Shown in pieces: positions 45,698 through 54,780 of a stretch of 64,000 nucleotides of DNA (position 1 is the stretch's first letter; every line of letters begins with the position of its first letter). The translations under genes and the position numbers were made by a program. This DNA comes from Mycobacterium paraffinicum (lineage in GTDB: Bacteria; Actinomycetota; Actinomycetes; Mycobacteriales; Mycobacteriaceae). The notes under the pieces were generated by a model that saw only the letters and a program-made list of their open reading frames with translations, ran no database searches and had not been told where the DNA came from. The stretch is taken from positions 6,489 to 70,488 of the forward strand of contig NZ_MPNT01000031.1 of assembly GCF_001907675.1 (NCBI RefSeq). Direction: 5' to 3'.

Positions 45698-46139
45698 CGC
45701 TGTTCTCCTAGCGTGAAGGACTTTCTGCGCGACTGTCAGTCGAGCGTCAGCCGCGGCATCGTGGGGCCTAGGTGATGCCCTGGTAACAGATGTAGTCGGC
45801 GAACTGAACTCCTCTTTTGGGGCGCACAGACGAGACACCATGGCGTTGACAACGTTCGGCTCCCAATCGCCACCGTGTCGCTTGAGCTCGGCCTCAATAA
45901 GAGACAATAATTCATAAAATGTCTCACCGTCAACTAGTGGTGTTGAAGGTCGGTCTCCGGTGGAGTCCCGCCGGTCTGCACCGGACGTCACCGAGCGCAA
46001 GCCGGTATGGTGTGGGCTCAGTCGCTTGGCCATGTCCCGAACATGTGCGTCGCGACGATCTCGCGGTTGAGCTGCGCTGTGTTGCCACGGTTTCCGGCCG
46101 TGCACGACTTGGCGTAGTCGTCCCATTCGGGCCCCTGAG
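45698..46139. other. Degenerate region between P450 and broken acyl-CoA dehydrogenase
   Basis: The 442-bp segment contains remnants. Minus-strand frame shifts from the acyl-CoA dehydrogenase give ...GEPLVTQGPEWDDYAK and AQLNREIVATHMFG before a stop at about 45958, the latter resembling an acyl-CoA dehydrogenase C-terminal helix. Further on, an A+T-rich block carries a 25-bp inverted repeat at 45901-45925. No intact gene is seen, although the P450 reading frame stays open through it. Confidence 0.45.
45901..45925. promoter_or_regulatory. Candidate operator (GAGACA-N13-TGTCTC)
   Basis: Perfect 6-bp inverse complements GAGACA and TGTCTC flank 13 A+T-rich bases, about 205 bp upstream of the P450 start at 45697. 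The block is much richer in A+T than its surroundings, as promoters in this island are. It could be a regulator site for the P450; binding is inferred from symmetry alone. Confidence 0.35.
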
Positions 46140-46541
46140 TCACGAGCGGCTCGCCGGCGCGCGGGTATTTTGGGACGCGATGCACCAGCGCACTGAGCCG
46201 GAGATCAGCCCGGGTCGAAGCTCAGCGCGCTGTCGATCAGAGCCGCAACGGTGCAGGGCGTGAATGAGGTTGCTGACCCCTGTAATCGACGGGGCGCCGA
46301 CCCGACCGATCTCCTCGTGCAGTGTTGCCTCGAAGGTCAGTGGCAAGCCGCGGCCACCGTCGTCGACGGGAAGGGACAGACCGATGTATCCGGCACTGTA
46401 AAGATCTCGGTGCCAGGAGTTTTGCGCTTCCTCGCTGCGCACACCGTGTCTCGCCAGCTGCCCCTCGCCGGCACATTCGCGTAGCCATTTCCGCAGTCGA
46501 CGGCGAAAGGCAACTTGTTCTGTCGTGTCGTTGAAGTCCAC
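46140..46541 (-). pseudogene. Truncated acyl-CoA dehydrogenase (N-terminal third)
   Basis: The first 115 codons are a good acyl-CoA dehydrogenase N-terminal domain: DFNDTTEQVAFRRRLRKWL, YIGLSLPVDDGGRGLPL, EIGRVGAPS and RAELRPGLISGSVRWC. After that point, where the FAD-binding EP-x-AGSD segment should follow, the frame reads CIASQNTRAPASRS and stops. A shifted frame continues with fragments. The gene has lost its middle and C-terminal domains by deletion and frameshift. It followed its partner gene by under 5 bases, so the two formerly encoded a paired (heteromeric) dehydrogenase. Confidence 0.8.
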
Positions 46542-46544
46542 GAA

Positions 46545-47573
46545 TTACGCCGGTTCGTCACATGCCAGACGCGTTGTCGCGATGGATTCGTATTGAATCG
46601 ACTCATCGCCGAACAGGCGCCGGTCGAGCAACATCCGGCGCACCCTCAAATGCGAAGCCCGCTTACCCGAGATGGCTTGTTCGGCGGTAATCTCCATCGC
46701 GGTTTCCACGACATCGCGGCCTGCTTCAGAGGCATACGCCTTCGCTGTCATCGCGGCCAGAAAAGCCTCCTCAGCCGCCAAATGGTCGATGGCCCAGGCG
46801 GCATGCCACAAGCAACTCCGTGCGCCCTCGACACGAAACAGCGAGTCGGCAAGGGAGTATTCATTCGCGGTTGACGTTCCGAGCATAGAACTCTGCCTGC
46901 ACTCCCTGACGTGCTGGACGGCGTCATCCAGTGCCCCTTGCATCACACCCACCAGATCTGCTGCAGCGGCGATCAGGGCGACAGCCTCGACGCGTTGCCA
47001 TCGTCGTGGGCTGATCGGCTTTCCGATCAGGGTGACATCGGAGTCAGCGTGCCCAGGCGCTGTCCGCAATTCGCGCGTCCGGTCAAGCCCAATCAGAGTC
47101 CCGCCACTCGGCACGCGGGCGAGGCTCCGCCATCCATCCGATGTCGCGGTCGACAACAGGTGCGTCGCGCCAGCGGTGTCGAACGCGACGCCTGGCGAAT
47201 CCCACGATCCGAAGCCGGACAAGTTCGGAGATAACACCGGTGCCAGCCGTAACGAGCCGTCGGCGACGAGTGCAAGCTCTTGCCGGGCCTCGGCGGCATC
47301 AAGAAGCTCGGTCGCCAAGACGGCCTGACCTAGCACGGGGACCGGGCAGACACGTTTGCCGAATTGCTCTATGACAATGGCCGTTTCGACCCCACTTGCG
47401 ACTTTGTCGCAAAGGGCGGGCAAGCGAAGCGCGGGCACACCTATATCGACTAGTTGATCCCAGAACCTATCGACGTTGCTGCCGTCGGATCTGTCGGCTG
47501 CAGCGATATTCGCGGCAACTCGCGCGGCCGCGCTCTGCAGCTGCAGCTGTTCATTTGTGAGCTCAACGTTCAT
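46545..47573 (-). CDS. Acyl-CoA dehydrogenase family protein (alpha/beta-type subunit)
   Basis: A 342-residue acyl-CoA dehydrogenase, shorter than standard (about 380) and weakly conserved in the FAD loop, as in one subunit of the heterotetrameric FadE pairs (ChsE-type) used for steroid side chains. Features: ELTNEQLQLQSAAARVAANI, VIEQFGKRVCPVPVLGQAVLATELL, and a helical C-terminal domain ending with AEQAISGKRASHLRVRRMLLDRRLFG. ATG at 47573 (MNVELT) is chosen over 47669. Its presumed partner directly downstream is broken, so activity is doubtful. Confidence 0.82.
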   Translation of the reverse strand: MNVELTNEQLQLQSAAARVAANIAAADRSDGSNVDRFWDQLVDIGVPALRLPALCDKVASGVETAIVIEQFGKRVCPVPVLGQAVLATELLDAAEARQELALVADGSLRLAPVLSPNLSGFGSWDSPGVAFDTAGATHLLSTATSDGWRSLARVPSGGTLIGLDRTRELRTAPGHADSDVTLIGKPISPRRWQRVEAVALIAAAADLVGVMQGALDDAVQHVRECRQSSMLGTSTANEYSLADSLFRVEGARSCLWHAAWAIDHLAAEEAFLAAMTAKAYASEAGRDVVETAMEITAEQAISGKRASHLRVRRMLLDRRLFGDESIQYESIATTRLACDEPA

Positions 47574-48025
47574 CTTGCGCGTGACCCAATCAATCGTGTG
47601 GCAGCCTGCGCGCGACCCTCGCTGCCGGGACGCGTAGTGGGTCGCGGCAATGGCCGGCGGATACCTCATCGGTCACGGAGTGGGCGGATTCACTGCCGAC
47701 GTCGGGATGTCTTGGGTGATTGTCGCCGTCAGGTCGCATCCTGCACTCCTCCTGCGCTCCGCTGGATGCGAAGGACCACCCCACCGGCCCGATACTGAGA
47801 TAGTAAGACATCTCGCGTCTTAGTGTATTACGCCGGTGCATGGCTGCCTCGAAGGGACCATATAAACGATGTCAGACTCGACTTCGCTGGCCATAGCCAG
47901 ACGGGACCGAACGGTGTCGCCGTCCGTGACCTCAGGCCCGGATCAATGGCCATGCTTAAGGGGGTCGACGGCGCCGCCCGCGGAACCTCTATGTCACTTG
48001 GGAGGTGAGGTGAAGCTGGCCAGCT
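47574..48025. promoter_or_regulatory. Intergenic region with TAAGAC inverted repeat (452 bp)
   Basis: This lies between the acyl-CoA dehydrogenase start and the 3' end of a TetR gene. No gene is convincing. A perfect inverted repeat is at 47804-47822. The rest has serine/arginine-rich shadow frames only. Confidence 0.4.
47804..47822. promoter_or_regulatory. Candidate operator (TAAGAC-N7-GTCTTA)
   Basis: TAAGAC (47804-47809) and GTCTTA (47817-47822) are perfect inverse complements around ATCTCGC, about 230 bp upstream of the acyl-CoA dehydrogenase start. The same hexamer occurs singly before the P450 at 33040 (32995-33000), and a TAAGTCTTA variant before the E1 operon (28952-28960), hinting at one regulator or related regulators. 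Confidence 0.42.
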
Positions 48026-48577
48026 TCAATCGCCATTGAACGATGCACCGAGAAACCGCTCTACCAGTGCGTGCTGGGCGGCGCTGTCTCTGACAGGCCA
48101 GCACAATAGAGCTAGGAAGACCCGGATGAGCCATTGCGCCGCGAGAGGGTCTTGATTGTCCTCTCCGAGCATCTCGGCGGCAAAGCCGGCGATCACGGGC
48201 GAGGTGGTCACCCAATCAACGTCGGGCGCTATCTGGAAGGATGACATCGACTCGACCACGGGATCTGACTGGATGCGTTGTAGCGCCGAAAGCGTTGCTT
48301 TGACAACGCGATCCGAACCCCTAAGTCCGGCGATGGCGTCACGCACAGAATGCAGGATCCGGGTGGCCTGGATCGCTACGACGGCATCGCGAATGGCTGC
48401 CTTGCCGCCAGCGCGCCGATAAATAGTCGCGGGCGAGCAATGGATCCTCGCGGCCAGCGCTTCGATAGTGAAAGCGTCATAACCGACCTCGGCGATGAGG
48501 TCGGCGGCCGCGGCGTAGATCTTGTCCGCGGCGGCGCTATTCCTGTCTGCCCCAACCAGCCAATCAATCTTCGGCAT
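48026..48577 (-). CDS. TetR/AcrR family regulator
   Basis: A 183-residue regulator with the HTH FTIEALAARIHCSPATIYRRAG at about 36-57 (TIYRR in place of the common TVYRYF/TLYYHF). Divergent from the SDR/esterase operon that begins at 48772, which it may repress; alternatively it acts on the acyl-CoA dehydrogenase genes whose promoter region contains an inverted repeat. ATG at 48577. Confidence 0.87.
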   Translation of the reverse strand: MPKIDWLVGADRNSAAADKIYAAAADLIAEVGYDAFTIEALAARIHCSPATIYRRAGGKAAIRDAVVAIQATRILHSVRDAIAGLRGSDRVVKATLSALQRIQSDPVVESMSSFQIAPDVDWVTTSPVIAGFAAEMLGEDNQDPLAAQWLIRVFLALLCWPVRDSAAQHALVERFLGASFNGD

Positions 48578-48771
48578 GGGTCAATGCTGCCTGCAAATGC
48601 GACCAGATGGAACGCTTCTCTCACAGTGAGATGGCGCCGGAGGCAATCCTCACCGAAAGTGCCTGTTCGAAGATCGATGCTGAGGAGAGAGACTCGCTCC
48701 GGCTCGCGACTCGGTTATCAACTTCGCCGCACGTCATTGACCTCACTGGCGATCTTCATCAGCCTGATCGC

Positions 48772-49701
48772 ATGGTTGCCGCGCAGAAACGGAAGTGGAC
48801 CGAGTCGGACATACCCGACCAGACTGGGCGACTGGCCATTGTCACCGGCGCGAATACTGGGCTTGGCTACGACACTGCACGCGCGCTCGCCGAACATGGC
48901 GCCTCGGTAGTTCTCGCAGTACGCGATGTCGACAAGGGAGAGGTCGCCCGCAAGCGCATTCTCGAAGTGGCGCCGGATGCCGACCTGAGCGTCCAAGCGC
49001 TCGATCTGAGCTCGTTGCAGTCGGTGCGTGCGGCTGCCCGGGCGTTGAGGAACGAGCACCCCCGCATCGACTTGCTCATCAACAATGCCGCGGTGGCGTT
49101 CCCACCCAAGACGACGACACCTGACGGGTTCGAGTTGCAGTTCGCCACAAACCACCTTGGCCACTTTGCGCTCACGGGACTGTTGCTCGAAAACATGCTC
49201 AGCGTCGACGCGGCTCGAGTGGTTGTCGTGGCGAGCTTGGACCACAAGCTGGGCGGCGCCATCCATTTCGACGATCTCCAGTGGGAACGCCGGTACAGCA
49301 GTGCACTGGCCTACGCTCAGTCGAAGCTGGCGAACCTGATGTTCTGCTACGAACTACATCGGCGGCTAGCCAAATCGGGCGCGCCGCTGATGACGGTGAC
49401 TGCCCACCCCGGCTATACGAAGTCCGACCTCTTCCGCAACATTGGGAAACCGGTCCAGACGATGATGAAGTTTTCGGACGTTTTCATCGGCCAGGATCCC
49501 GCCAGGGGCGCACTGCCACAGCTATACGCCGCGACGATGCCTGAAGTGCAAGGTGGCCAGTACTGGGGACCCGACGGATTCCTGGAGATGGCGGGCCACC
49601 CAACGCTGGTCCGTTCCAGCAAGAAGTCCTACGAGCAACAGGTGCAGAAACGGTTGTGGACTGTGTCCGAGGAGTTGACCGATGTCACGTATCCGATCTG
49701 A
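48772..49701 (+). CDS. SDR, retinol dehydrogenase/protochlorophyllide reductase-like
   Basis: A 309-residue extended-loop SDR: cofactor loop TGANTGLGYDTARAL, then NNAAVAFPPKTTTPDGFELQFATNHLGHF, a serine in VVVVASLDHK and the catalytic LAYAQSKLANL (Y-x3-K). This pattern is that of retinol dehydrogenase/RDH13-like enzymes, which reduce or oxidise lipophilic alcohols. ATG at 48772 (MVAAQKRKW) is chosen; the upstream open frame to 48607 has intergenic character. It overlaps the following esterase gene by 20 bases. Confidence 0.88.
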   Translation: MVAAQKRKWTESDIPDQTGRLAIVTGANTGLGYDTARALAEHGASVVLAVRDVDKGEVARKRILEVAPDADLSVQALDLSSLQSVRAAARALRNEHPRIDLLINNAAVAFPPKTTTPDGFELQFATNHLGHFALTGLLLENMLSVDAARVVVVASLDHKLGGAIHFDDLQWERRYSSALAYAQSKLANLMFCYELHRRLAKSGAPLMTVTAHPGYTKSDLFRNIGKPVQTMMKFSDVFIGQDPARGALPQLYAATMPEVQGGQYWGPDGFLEMAGHPTLVRSSKKSYEQQVQKRLWTVSEELTDVTYPI

Positions 49702-50581
49702 CCACTACCACCCGGACTTGAGAAGTATCGCGCGGGTGCTTCCCCGGTCGGCGTTCAACAAAGTGACGCTGCCGGCGATCCGCAGCCTGACCCGATTCGC
49801 CCCGTCCGCGCGTGAGGGTGTCGAGGTCCTCACAATCACACCAAGCGCGGGGGTCAGGCTCCACCGCCCCCAGCCTGAGTGCACGCACGGCGGCGCACTG
49901 CTGTGGATCCACGGCGGCGGATACGTCATCGGAACGGCAGCACAGGACGACAAGCTGTGCCGACGATTCGCTCGCCGCGTGGGCGTTCCGGTCGCATCAG
50001 TCGACTACCGGCTCGCCCCAAAAGATCCCTTTCCAGCCGCACTGGAGGACTGCTACTCCGCGTTGACATGGTTGGCCCGGCTGCCCGGCGTGGATCCGGG
50101 CCGGATCGCGATCGGCGGCGCCAGTGCGGGTGGCGGTCTGGCAGCTGCGCTGGCACTGCTGGCGCGCGATCGCGGAGAAGTGACACCTTTGTTCCAGTTG
50201 CTGGTCTATCCCATGGTCGACGATCGCCCGTCAAGTCGCCCCGGCCTTGAGAGTCCGCATTACCGGATGTGGAGCGAAAAGAGCGATCGGCTGGGGTGGC
50301 ATGCGTACCTCAAGGGTGCCGACCGCCAGTCTGCTGTGCCGGCGCGGCGCGACGACCTGTCCAATCTGGCTCCCGGGTGGATGGGCGTGGGAACGGTGGA
50401 TCCGCTCTACGGCCAGGATGTGGAATACGTGCATAGGCTGCGCGACGCGGGTGTGAGCTGTGAGCTCGACGTAGTCGAAGGAGCCTTCCACGGATTCGAC
50501 ATCATCGCCTCCAAAACTCCAGTGGCGCAGAGCTTCTTCGCCCGGCAATGCGCGGCGCTCGAAAAGGCGTTCGCTAGTTGA
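49682..50581 (+). CDS. Alpha/beta hydrolase, hormone-sensitive lipase family
   Basis: A 299-residue esterase of the HSL group: the oxyanion motif HGGGY in LLWIHGGGYVIG at about 75-79, the nucleophile serine in GGASAGGGLAA, aspartate in the GTVDPLYGQ segment and histidine in GAFHGFDI. ATG at 49682 lies within the end of the SDR gene, so translation is probably coupled. It likely hydrolyses an ester or lactone derived from the SDR product (for instance after Baeyer-Villiger chemistry), which is inference. Confidence 0.9.
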   Translation: MSRIRSDHYHPDLRSIARVLPRSAFNKVTLPAIRSLTRFAPSAREGVEVLTITPSAGVRLHRPQPECTHGGALLWIHGGGYVIGTAAQDDKLCRRFARRVGVPVASVDYRLAPKDPFPAALEDCYSALTWLARLPGVDPGRIAIGGASAGGGLAAALALLARDRGEVTPLFQLLVYPMVDDRPSSRPGLESPHYRMWSEKSDRLGWHAYLKGADRQSAVPARRDDLSNLAPGWMGVGTVDPLYGQDVEYVHRLRDAGVSCELDVVEGAFHGFDIIASKTPVAQSFFARQCAALEKAFAS

Positions 50582-50640
50582 GGATTGGCATCCTCAACTA
50601 GCGCAGAATCGGTGCGCCGTGGAGTGCCTGCAGCCCGGAT

Positions 50641-51948
50641 TCACTTGCTAGTTGCCGCTTTTAACGTTAACGGCAAGAGTGTGGGTCCGCGTAGCGAGCT
50701 GTTGGTCGACCACGTCGGGGGAGCGGTCGGAGTGATCTGCGAGACCCGGTTGGTGAGTTCCCTCAGCACCGCGTGTGCCTCGAGCCGGGCCAATGGCGCG
50801 CCGAGACACATGTGGGCGCCGTAGCCGAATGCGACATGCATTCGCTGATTGCGGTCGACTCGGTAGGTGTCCGGGTCGTCGAAAACAAGGGGATCGCGAT
50901 TGGCGGCGCCGAAGGACAACAGCACACGTTCACCCTTCGGGATCGTTACCGACCCCACTCGGTAGTCCGCCCGGGTGTACCTATAGAGGTTTTGGATGGG
51001 GGTGGTGTAGCGAAGCTGTTCTTCGATGGCCATGGGAATCAGCCCAGGTTCGGCTCGGAGTCTGTCGAACAGGGCCGGATCGTTGGCCAAGGTATCGAGC
51101 ATGCCGCCGAGAAGGTTTGTGGTGGTCTCGTTTCCGGCAATGAGCAACAGGATAGCGATGAGAAACAGCTGGTCGTCGGTCAACGAACCCTCGGTGCTGT
51201 GGTCGATCAAGCGGCCCAGCACGGTGTCGGAGTCTTTGAGGTGTCCCGCGGCGAGTTGCTGTAGGAAATAGCGCCGCAGCGCCATGGCGCCGCTCAATGA
51301 TTTCGCAACCTTCAGCATTCCCTTTGGCGTGGGAACGAAGTCGATCACCTGCACACTGCGTTCGGACCAACGACGAAAATCAGCGATGTCGCTGTCGGGG
51401 ACGCCGAGTATGGCGGCGATGACCCGCAATGGCATGGGGATCGTCAGCAGCTGCACCGCGTCGCCGCCGGGATTGGCGATCATCGTGTCGACGAGTTCGA
51501 CGGCAAGCTTGTCGACGATGCTGTGCCAGCTGTCGAGGGCGCGCTTGGTGAACGCCGGCTGGACCTGTTTGCGTAATCTGCTGTGTTGCTCACCGTCGGT
51601 GACGACGACCAGATCAGCGGCTATCCGCATTCGCGTCACACCCTGGCTGCTGGTGACGCAGTCGGTGTCGCGTAAGGCGGCGCGCACGTCCTCGAGGCGA
51701 TGCAGGATCCAAGTAGCGCGGCGAGGGTTGTAATGCACCCGTCCACCGTCGTGCAGGGCTCTATAGGCATCGTGAGGCTGCGCGGCAGTTGCCGGGTCGA
51801 GCGGGTCGTAATCGGTGTTGACGGCTCCGGTCCAACCTCGAACGCCCCGCCTGCGGGTGCGAACGGCCCCGGCGACGTTCATCCGGATGGCGCTGGCCAG
51901 CGGATCGGCTAGCGCCGCCGCATTTCGCGCCCTGGCAGCGATACTCAC
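50641..51948 (-). CDS. Cytochrome P450
   Basis: A 435-residue P450 with an N-terminal extension of about 40 basic residues before the usual fold. I-helix IAGNETT, ExxR in EEQLRYT and heme cysteine in FGYGAHMCLGAPLAR. GTG at 51948; a later start near NTDYDPLDP cannot be excluded. It is convergent with the esterase gene (59 bp) and divergent from the P450 at 52526 across 577 bp. The FGYGAHMCLG core is a standard bacterial CYP; family number not assigned. Confidence 0.92.
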   Translation of the reverse strand: MSIAARARNAAALADPLASAIRMNVAGAVRTRRRGVRGWTGAVNTDYDPLDPATAAQPHDAYRALHDGGRVHYNPRRATWILHRLEDVRAALRDTDCVTSSQGVTRMRIAADLVVVTDGEQHSRLRKQVQPAFTKRALDSWHSIVDKLAVELVDTMIANPGGDAVQLLTIPMPLRVIAAILGVPDSDIADFRRWSERSVQVIDFVPTPKGMLKVAKSLSGAMALRRYFLQQLAAGHLKDSDTVLGRLIDHSTEGSLTDDQLFLIAILLLIAGNETTTNLLGGMLDTLANDPALFDRLRAEPGLIPMAIEEQLRYTTPIQNLYRYTRADYRVGSVTIPKGERVLLSFGAANRDPLVFDDPDTYRVDRNQRMHVAFGYGAHMCLGAPLARLEAHAVLRELTNRVSQITPTAPPTWSTNSSLRGPTLLPLTLKAATSK

Positions 51949-52525
51949 GCAAAAGCAACCAATCTGCTTACGCCGTCATGTGACTGTCGGTGCACCGTTC
52001 GTTGTCGAGTCATCGGTGAGCAAGCCAAGAACGGGTCTTCACCGCCTCAGGTTCTCGGGGTGTCGCGGCGAAATCAATACGCGGAGGCAAAGATGCGAAC
52101 CTAGCGCTGCGCCGAGCGGCCTCGTTTTTCGCAGTCAGGGCCGCTGACCATTGCTTACCGATGCGATTGACAGTGCCCTTTTCTCATCGCGACAATTTCG
52201 CGGGAGTGCTTTCGGCCGCGTACCCGTGGCAGTCATCACGAGTGGCGGCAGAGGTGATGAGGTCGCGGGCTATCGGAGGTTTCAACCGCCGACGTGATAG
52301 TGCTGGAGGCTCCGCCGGCTGGCTGATCGCCGCGGCTCACGCCACCGCGTCAGACAATTTTGGGGGCTATCTCTCTCAATGTGAGGAGCCGGAACCCAGT
52401 TTCCTCAAGCAACGCGCTGGTCCTGGGCACTCGGTGAGAGTTGGTGGGGTCAACTGCTGGCGCCGGCGTTTTCAACATGGGTTCCGAATATTGATTCTGT
52501 CTCGGCAGACCCCCACCCTGAATCG
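51949..52525. promoter_or_regulatory. Divergent intergenic region between two P450 genes (577 bp)
   Basis: A 122-codon plus-strand frame (52161-52529) overlaps the next P450 start but has no family features and ends within it, so I treat it as a shadow. Promoters for both P450s must lie here; no clear -35/-10 pair or strong inverted repeat was found. Confidence 0.4.
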
Positions 52526-53740
52526 GTGACAGTTCTCGCTGAACCGAGCAGCTTCTTCGGCGCCGAGGCGTTGCAGGATCCGTATCCCCTCTACGACCGG
52601 ATGCGATCAGAGAGCCCGGTGCACCGCATCGGTGACTCGGAGTTCTATGCCGTGTGCGGGTGGGACGCGGTCATCGAAGCTGTCGAGCGGGTCGAAGATT
52701 TCTCCTCGAACCTGACCGCGACGATGGTGTACCAGGAGGACGGATCCGTAGGGCCGTTTCCCATGATGGAGGCGGGCAACCCGGGCCACGCCTTGGCCAC
52801 CGCCGACGATCCCGTGCACGCGGTACACCGAAAGATTCTGCTGCCACATTTGTCGGCAAAGCGCGTTCGCGTCATCGAAGATTTCGCCTGTGACGTCGCG
52901 CAAGAACTGTGGGATCAGAATGTGCATGACGGACACATCGAATGGATGAGCGCGATCGCCAACCGGCTCCCCATGATGGTCGTCGCCAAGCTGCTAGGTC
53001 TGCCCGCAACCGACGTCGACGATCTCATCCGGCTGGGATTTGCGACCACCACCCTGCTCGACGGCGTCGTCACGCAAGCTCAATTGGAGGAAGCCGGGAT
53101 CGCGGCCTTCGAGTTGGCGAACTACGTCATGCAGCATTTCGAGAAGGCAACCGGCAGTGATGAGCCCGGACTGATATCGGATATGGCGGCGCGTTACTCA
53201 TCCGGCGAGGTCGACCAGGCCGTGGCCATGAACATCATGCTCACTCTGTTCAGCGCGGCCGGTGAATCGACTGCCTCACTGCTAGGCAGCGCCGCCTGGA
53301 TCCTCGCCGAACGCCCGCAGATCCAGAAGCAACTGCGCGACCGCCCAGAGTTGTTGAACGCCTTTATTGAAGAGGCGTTGCGCTACGAACCTCCGTTTCG
53401 CGGTCACTACCGACACGTCTGGCGGGACACCGTACTTGGTGGCGTTGCGGTGCCGGCGAATTCACACCTGCTGTTGATGTGGGGTGCGGCCAACCGCGAT
53501 CCGGCGCACTTCGAGGCGCCGGACGAATTTCGACTCGACCGGACCGGCGCGAAGGGGCACGTGACCTTCGGCAAAGGCGCGCACTTCTGCATCGGCGCGG
53601 CGCTGGCGCGGCTGGAAGCCCAGATCGTGTTCCGGACCGTACTGGAGCGCACCACCTGGATTGAAGCGGTCGAGGTGGGGGAGTGGCTGCCGAGTGTTCT
53701 GGTGCGGCGACGCAAGCGCCTGCAGCTAACGGTGCGCTAG
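52526..53740 (+). CDS. Cytochrome P450
   Basis: A 404-residue P450 with N-terminal FFGAEALQDPYPLYDRMR, I-helix SAAGESTA (glutamate and serine in place of the common D/E-T), ExxR in EEALRYE and the heme cysteine in FGKGAHFCIGAALAR. The N-terminus and AGES helix recall mycobacterial CYP144, though this is only an impression. GTG at 52526. No ferredoxin is adjacent. It stands alone with long flanking non-coding DNA. Confidence 0.92.
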   Translation: MTVLAEPSSFFGAEALQDPYPLYDRMRSESPVHRIGDSEFYAVCGWDAVIEAVERVEDFSSNLTATMVYQEDGSVGPFPMMEAGNPGHALATADDPVHAVHRKILLPHLSAKRVRVIEDFACDVAQELWDQNVHDGHIEWMSAIANRLPMMVVAKLLGLPATDVDDLIRLGFATTTLLDGVVTQAQLEEAGIAAFELANYVMQHFEKATGSDEPGLISDMAARYSSGEVDQAVAMNIMLTLFSAAGESTASLLGSAAWILAERPQIQKQLRDRPELLNAFIEEALRYEPPFRGHYRHVWRDTVLGGVAVPANSHLLLMWGAANRDPAHFEAPDEFRLDRTGAKGHVTFGKGAHFCIGAALARLEAQIVFRTVLERTTWIEAVEVGEWLPSVLVRRRKRLQLTVR

Positions 53741-54364
53741 CCGTCGCCGAATGGTTATGCGCCAACGTCTTTGACCGACTTCTCTGACCGATTACAGCAA
53801 ACCACGTGATAGCACAGCGACTTTCGTAACCCCCGGTGGTGTCGTTACCCGTTTCGATGGACGGTGTTACACCGACCATCGCGTCGGGCTTCCTTCAAGA
53901 CCGGATGGGCGACGACCGCACAAGCTACCGCGACGCGTCGGCAGAAGACGACATTCCGAAGCATCGCATACCTACTAACATCTGTCAGCTCGTCGCGAGG
54001 CGACCGATACCAGGCGGTTGTGGCTCTCTCACCAGGACGCCACAGGAGTGCACTCCAACCTTCAACGCCAGTCGGGCCTCGGCGGTCACTGCGCCCAAAA
54101 GCGCGTCACTGCTGCGCGCGTCAACCGACGACATCGGCAAAAAGAACATGAAGGCCGCCGGCCCGCGCGCGGGCCATCACCGCATCCTCGGGCTTGTGGG
54201 TCGGCGGCGGCGATCGCACCCCGATTATTGCTTTTCAAGCAAGACTGCTTTGCCTTTCGCGCGACTTCCTGCCCAGCGTTATCGGTTAGCGTGGAAGTGA
54301 TAGCGGCCCCGGGGCGGGCACCGTCCCACCGCAAACCTTTGGCCCCTCAGAGGAAAATCTTCAG
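53741..54364. other. Non-coding stretch (624 bp)
   Basis: I see no supported gene. Frames on the plus strand overlap one another and have basic, low-complexity composition. The last 15 bp hold GAGGAAAATCTTCAG, the ribosome site for the ATG at 54365. A deleted gene is possible given the length, but nothing recognisable remains. Confidence 0.35.
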
Positions 54365-54676
54365 ATGACATACCACCTGATTGTTCAGTTCGTCGTGCCC
54401 GCAGACAGGCATAACCACTTCATCGAGCAGGCTCAACGTGATGCCGAAGAGTCACTCCGGAATGAACCTGGCACCCTTGCGTTCTCGGTTCTCCGGGACG
54501 AGCGCGACCCGCAGCGCTTTTTCCTCGATGAGGTGTATGAGGACGAAGCGGCATTCGAATACCACACCAAACAGGCGGCATTTAATAACTTCATCGAGGC
54601 GGTGCAGCCCTACGCTGACGGCCCTACTTTCTTGGTGCAAGGTCTTTCCCTGGCGCCCAGCGCAATAACCAGATGA
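54365..54676 (+). CDS. ABM-domain protein, quinol monooxygenase-like
   Basis: A 103-residue ferredoxin-like-fold protein of the antibiotic biosynthesis monooxygenase family: IVQFVVPADRHNHFIEQAQRDAEESL, then EPGTLAFSVLRDERDPQRFFLDEVYEDEAAFEYHTKQ, matching YgiN-type quinol monooxygenases and similar small dimers that oxidise polyphenols without cofactors. ATG at 54365 follows GAGGAAAATCTTCAG. It is 104 bp before a secreted DUF296 protein, possibly in one transcript. Confidence 0.83.
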   Translation: MTYHLIVQFVVPADRHNHFIEQAQRDAEESLRNEPGTLAFSVLRDERDPQRFFLDEVYEDEAAFEYHTKQAAFNNFIEAVQPYADGPTFLVQGLSLAPSAITR

Positions 54677-54780
54677 GGGGCGGTGACGGTGGGCCGGAAA
54701 GTCAGGCACCGTAACGTCGTTCACCCCTGAGTCGCCGCGGCAGCGCGGCGGCTCGACGTCCCAAAAGGAAGCCGCCTCGC

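Noticed and set aside
45698..46126. N-terminal extension of the P450 up to 46126 as real protein
   Set aside because: It would make a 566-residue P450, runs through an inverted repeat and remnants of an acyl-CoA dehydrogenase, and has no P450-like or known domain.
52161..52529. 122-codon plus-strand ORF as a gene
   Set aside because: It ends inside the P450 start, has no recognisable motif and mixed third-position bases.
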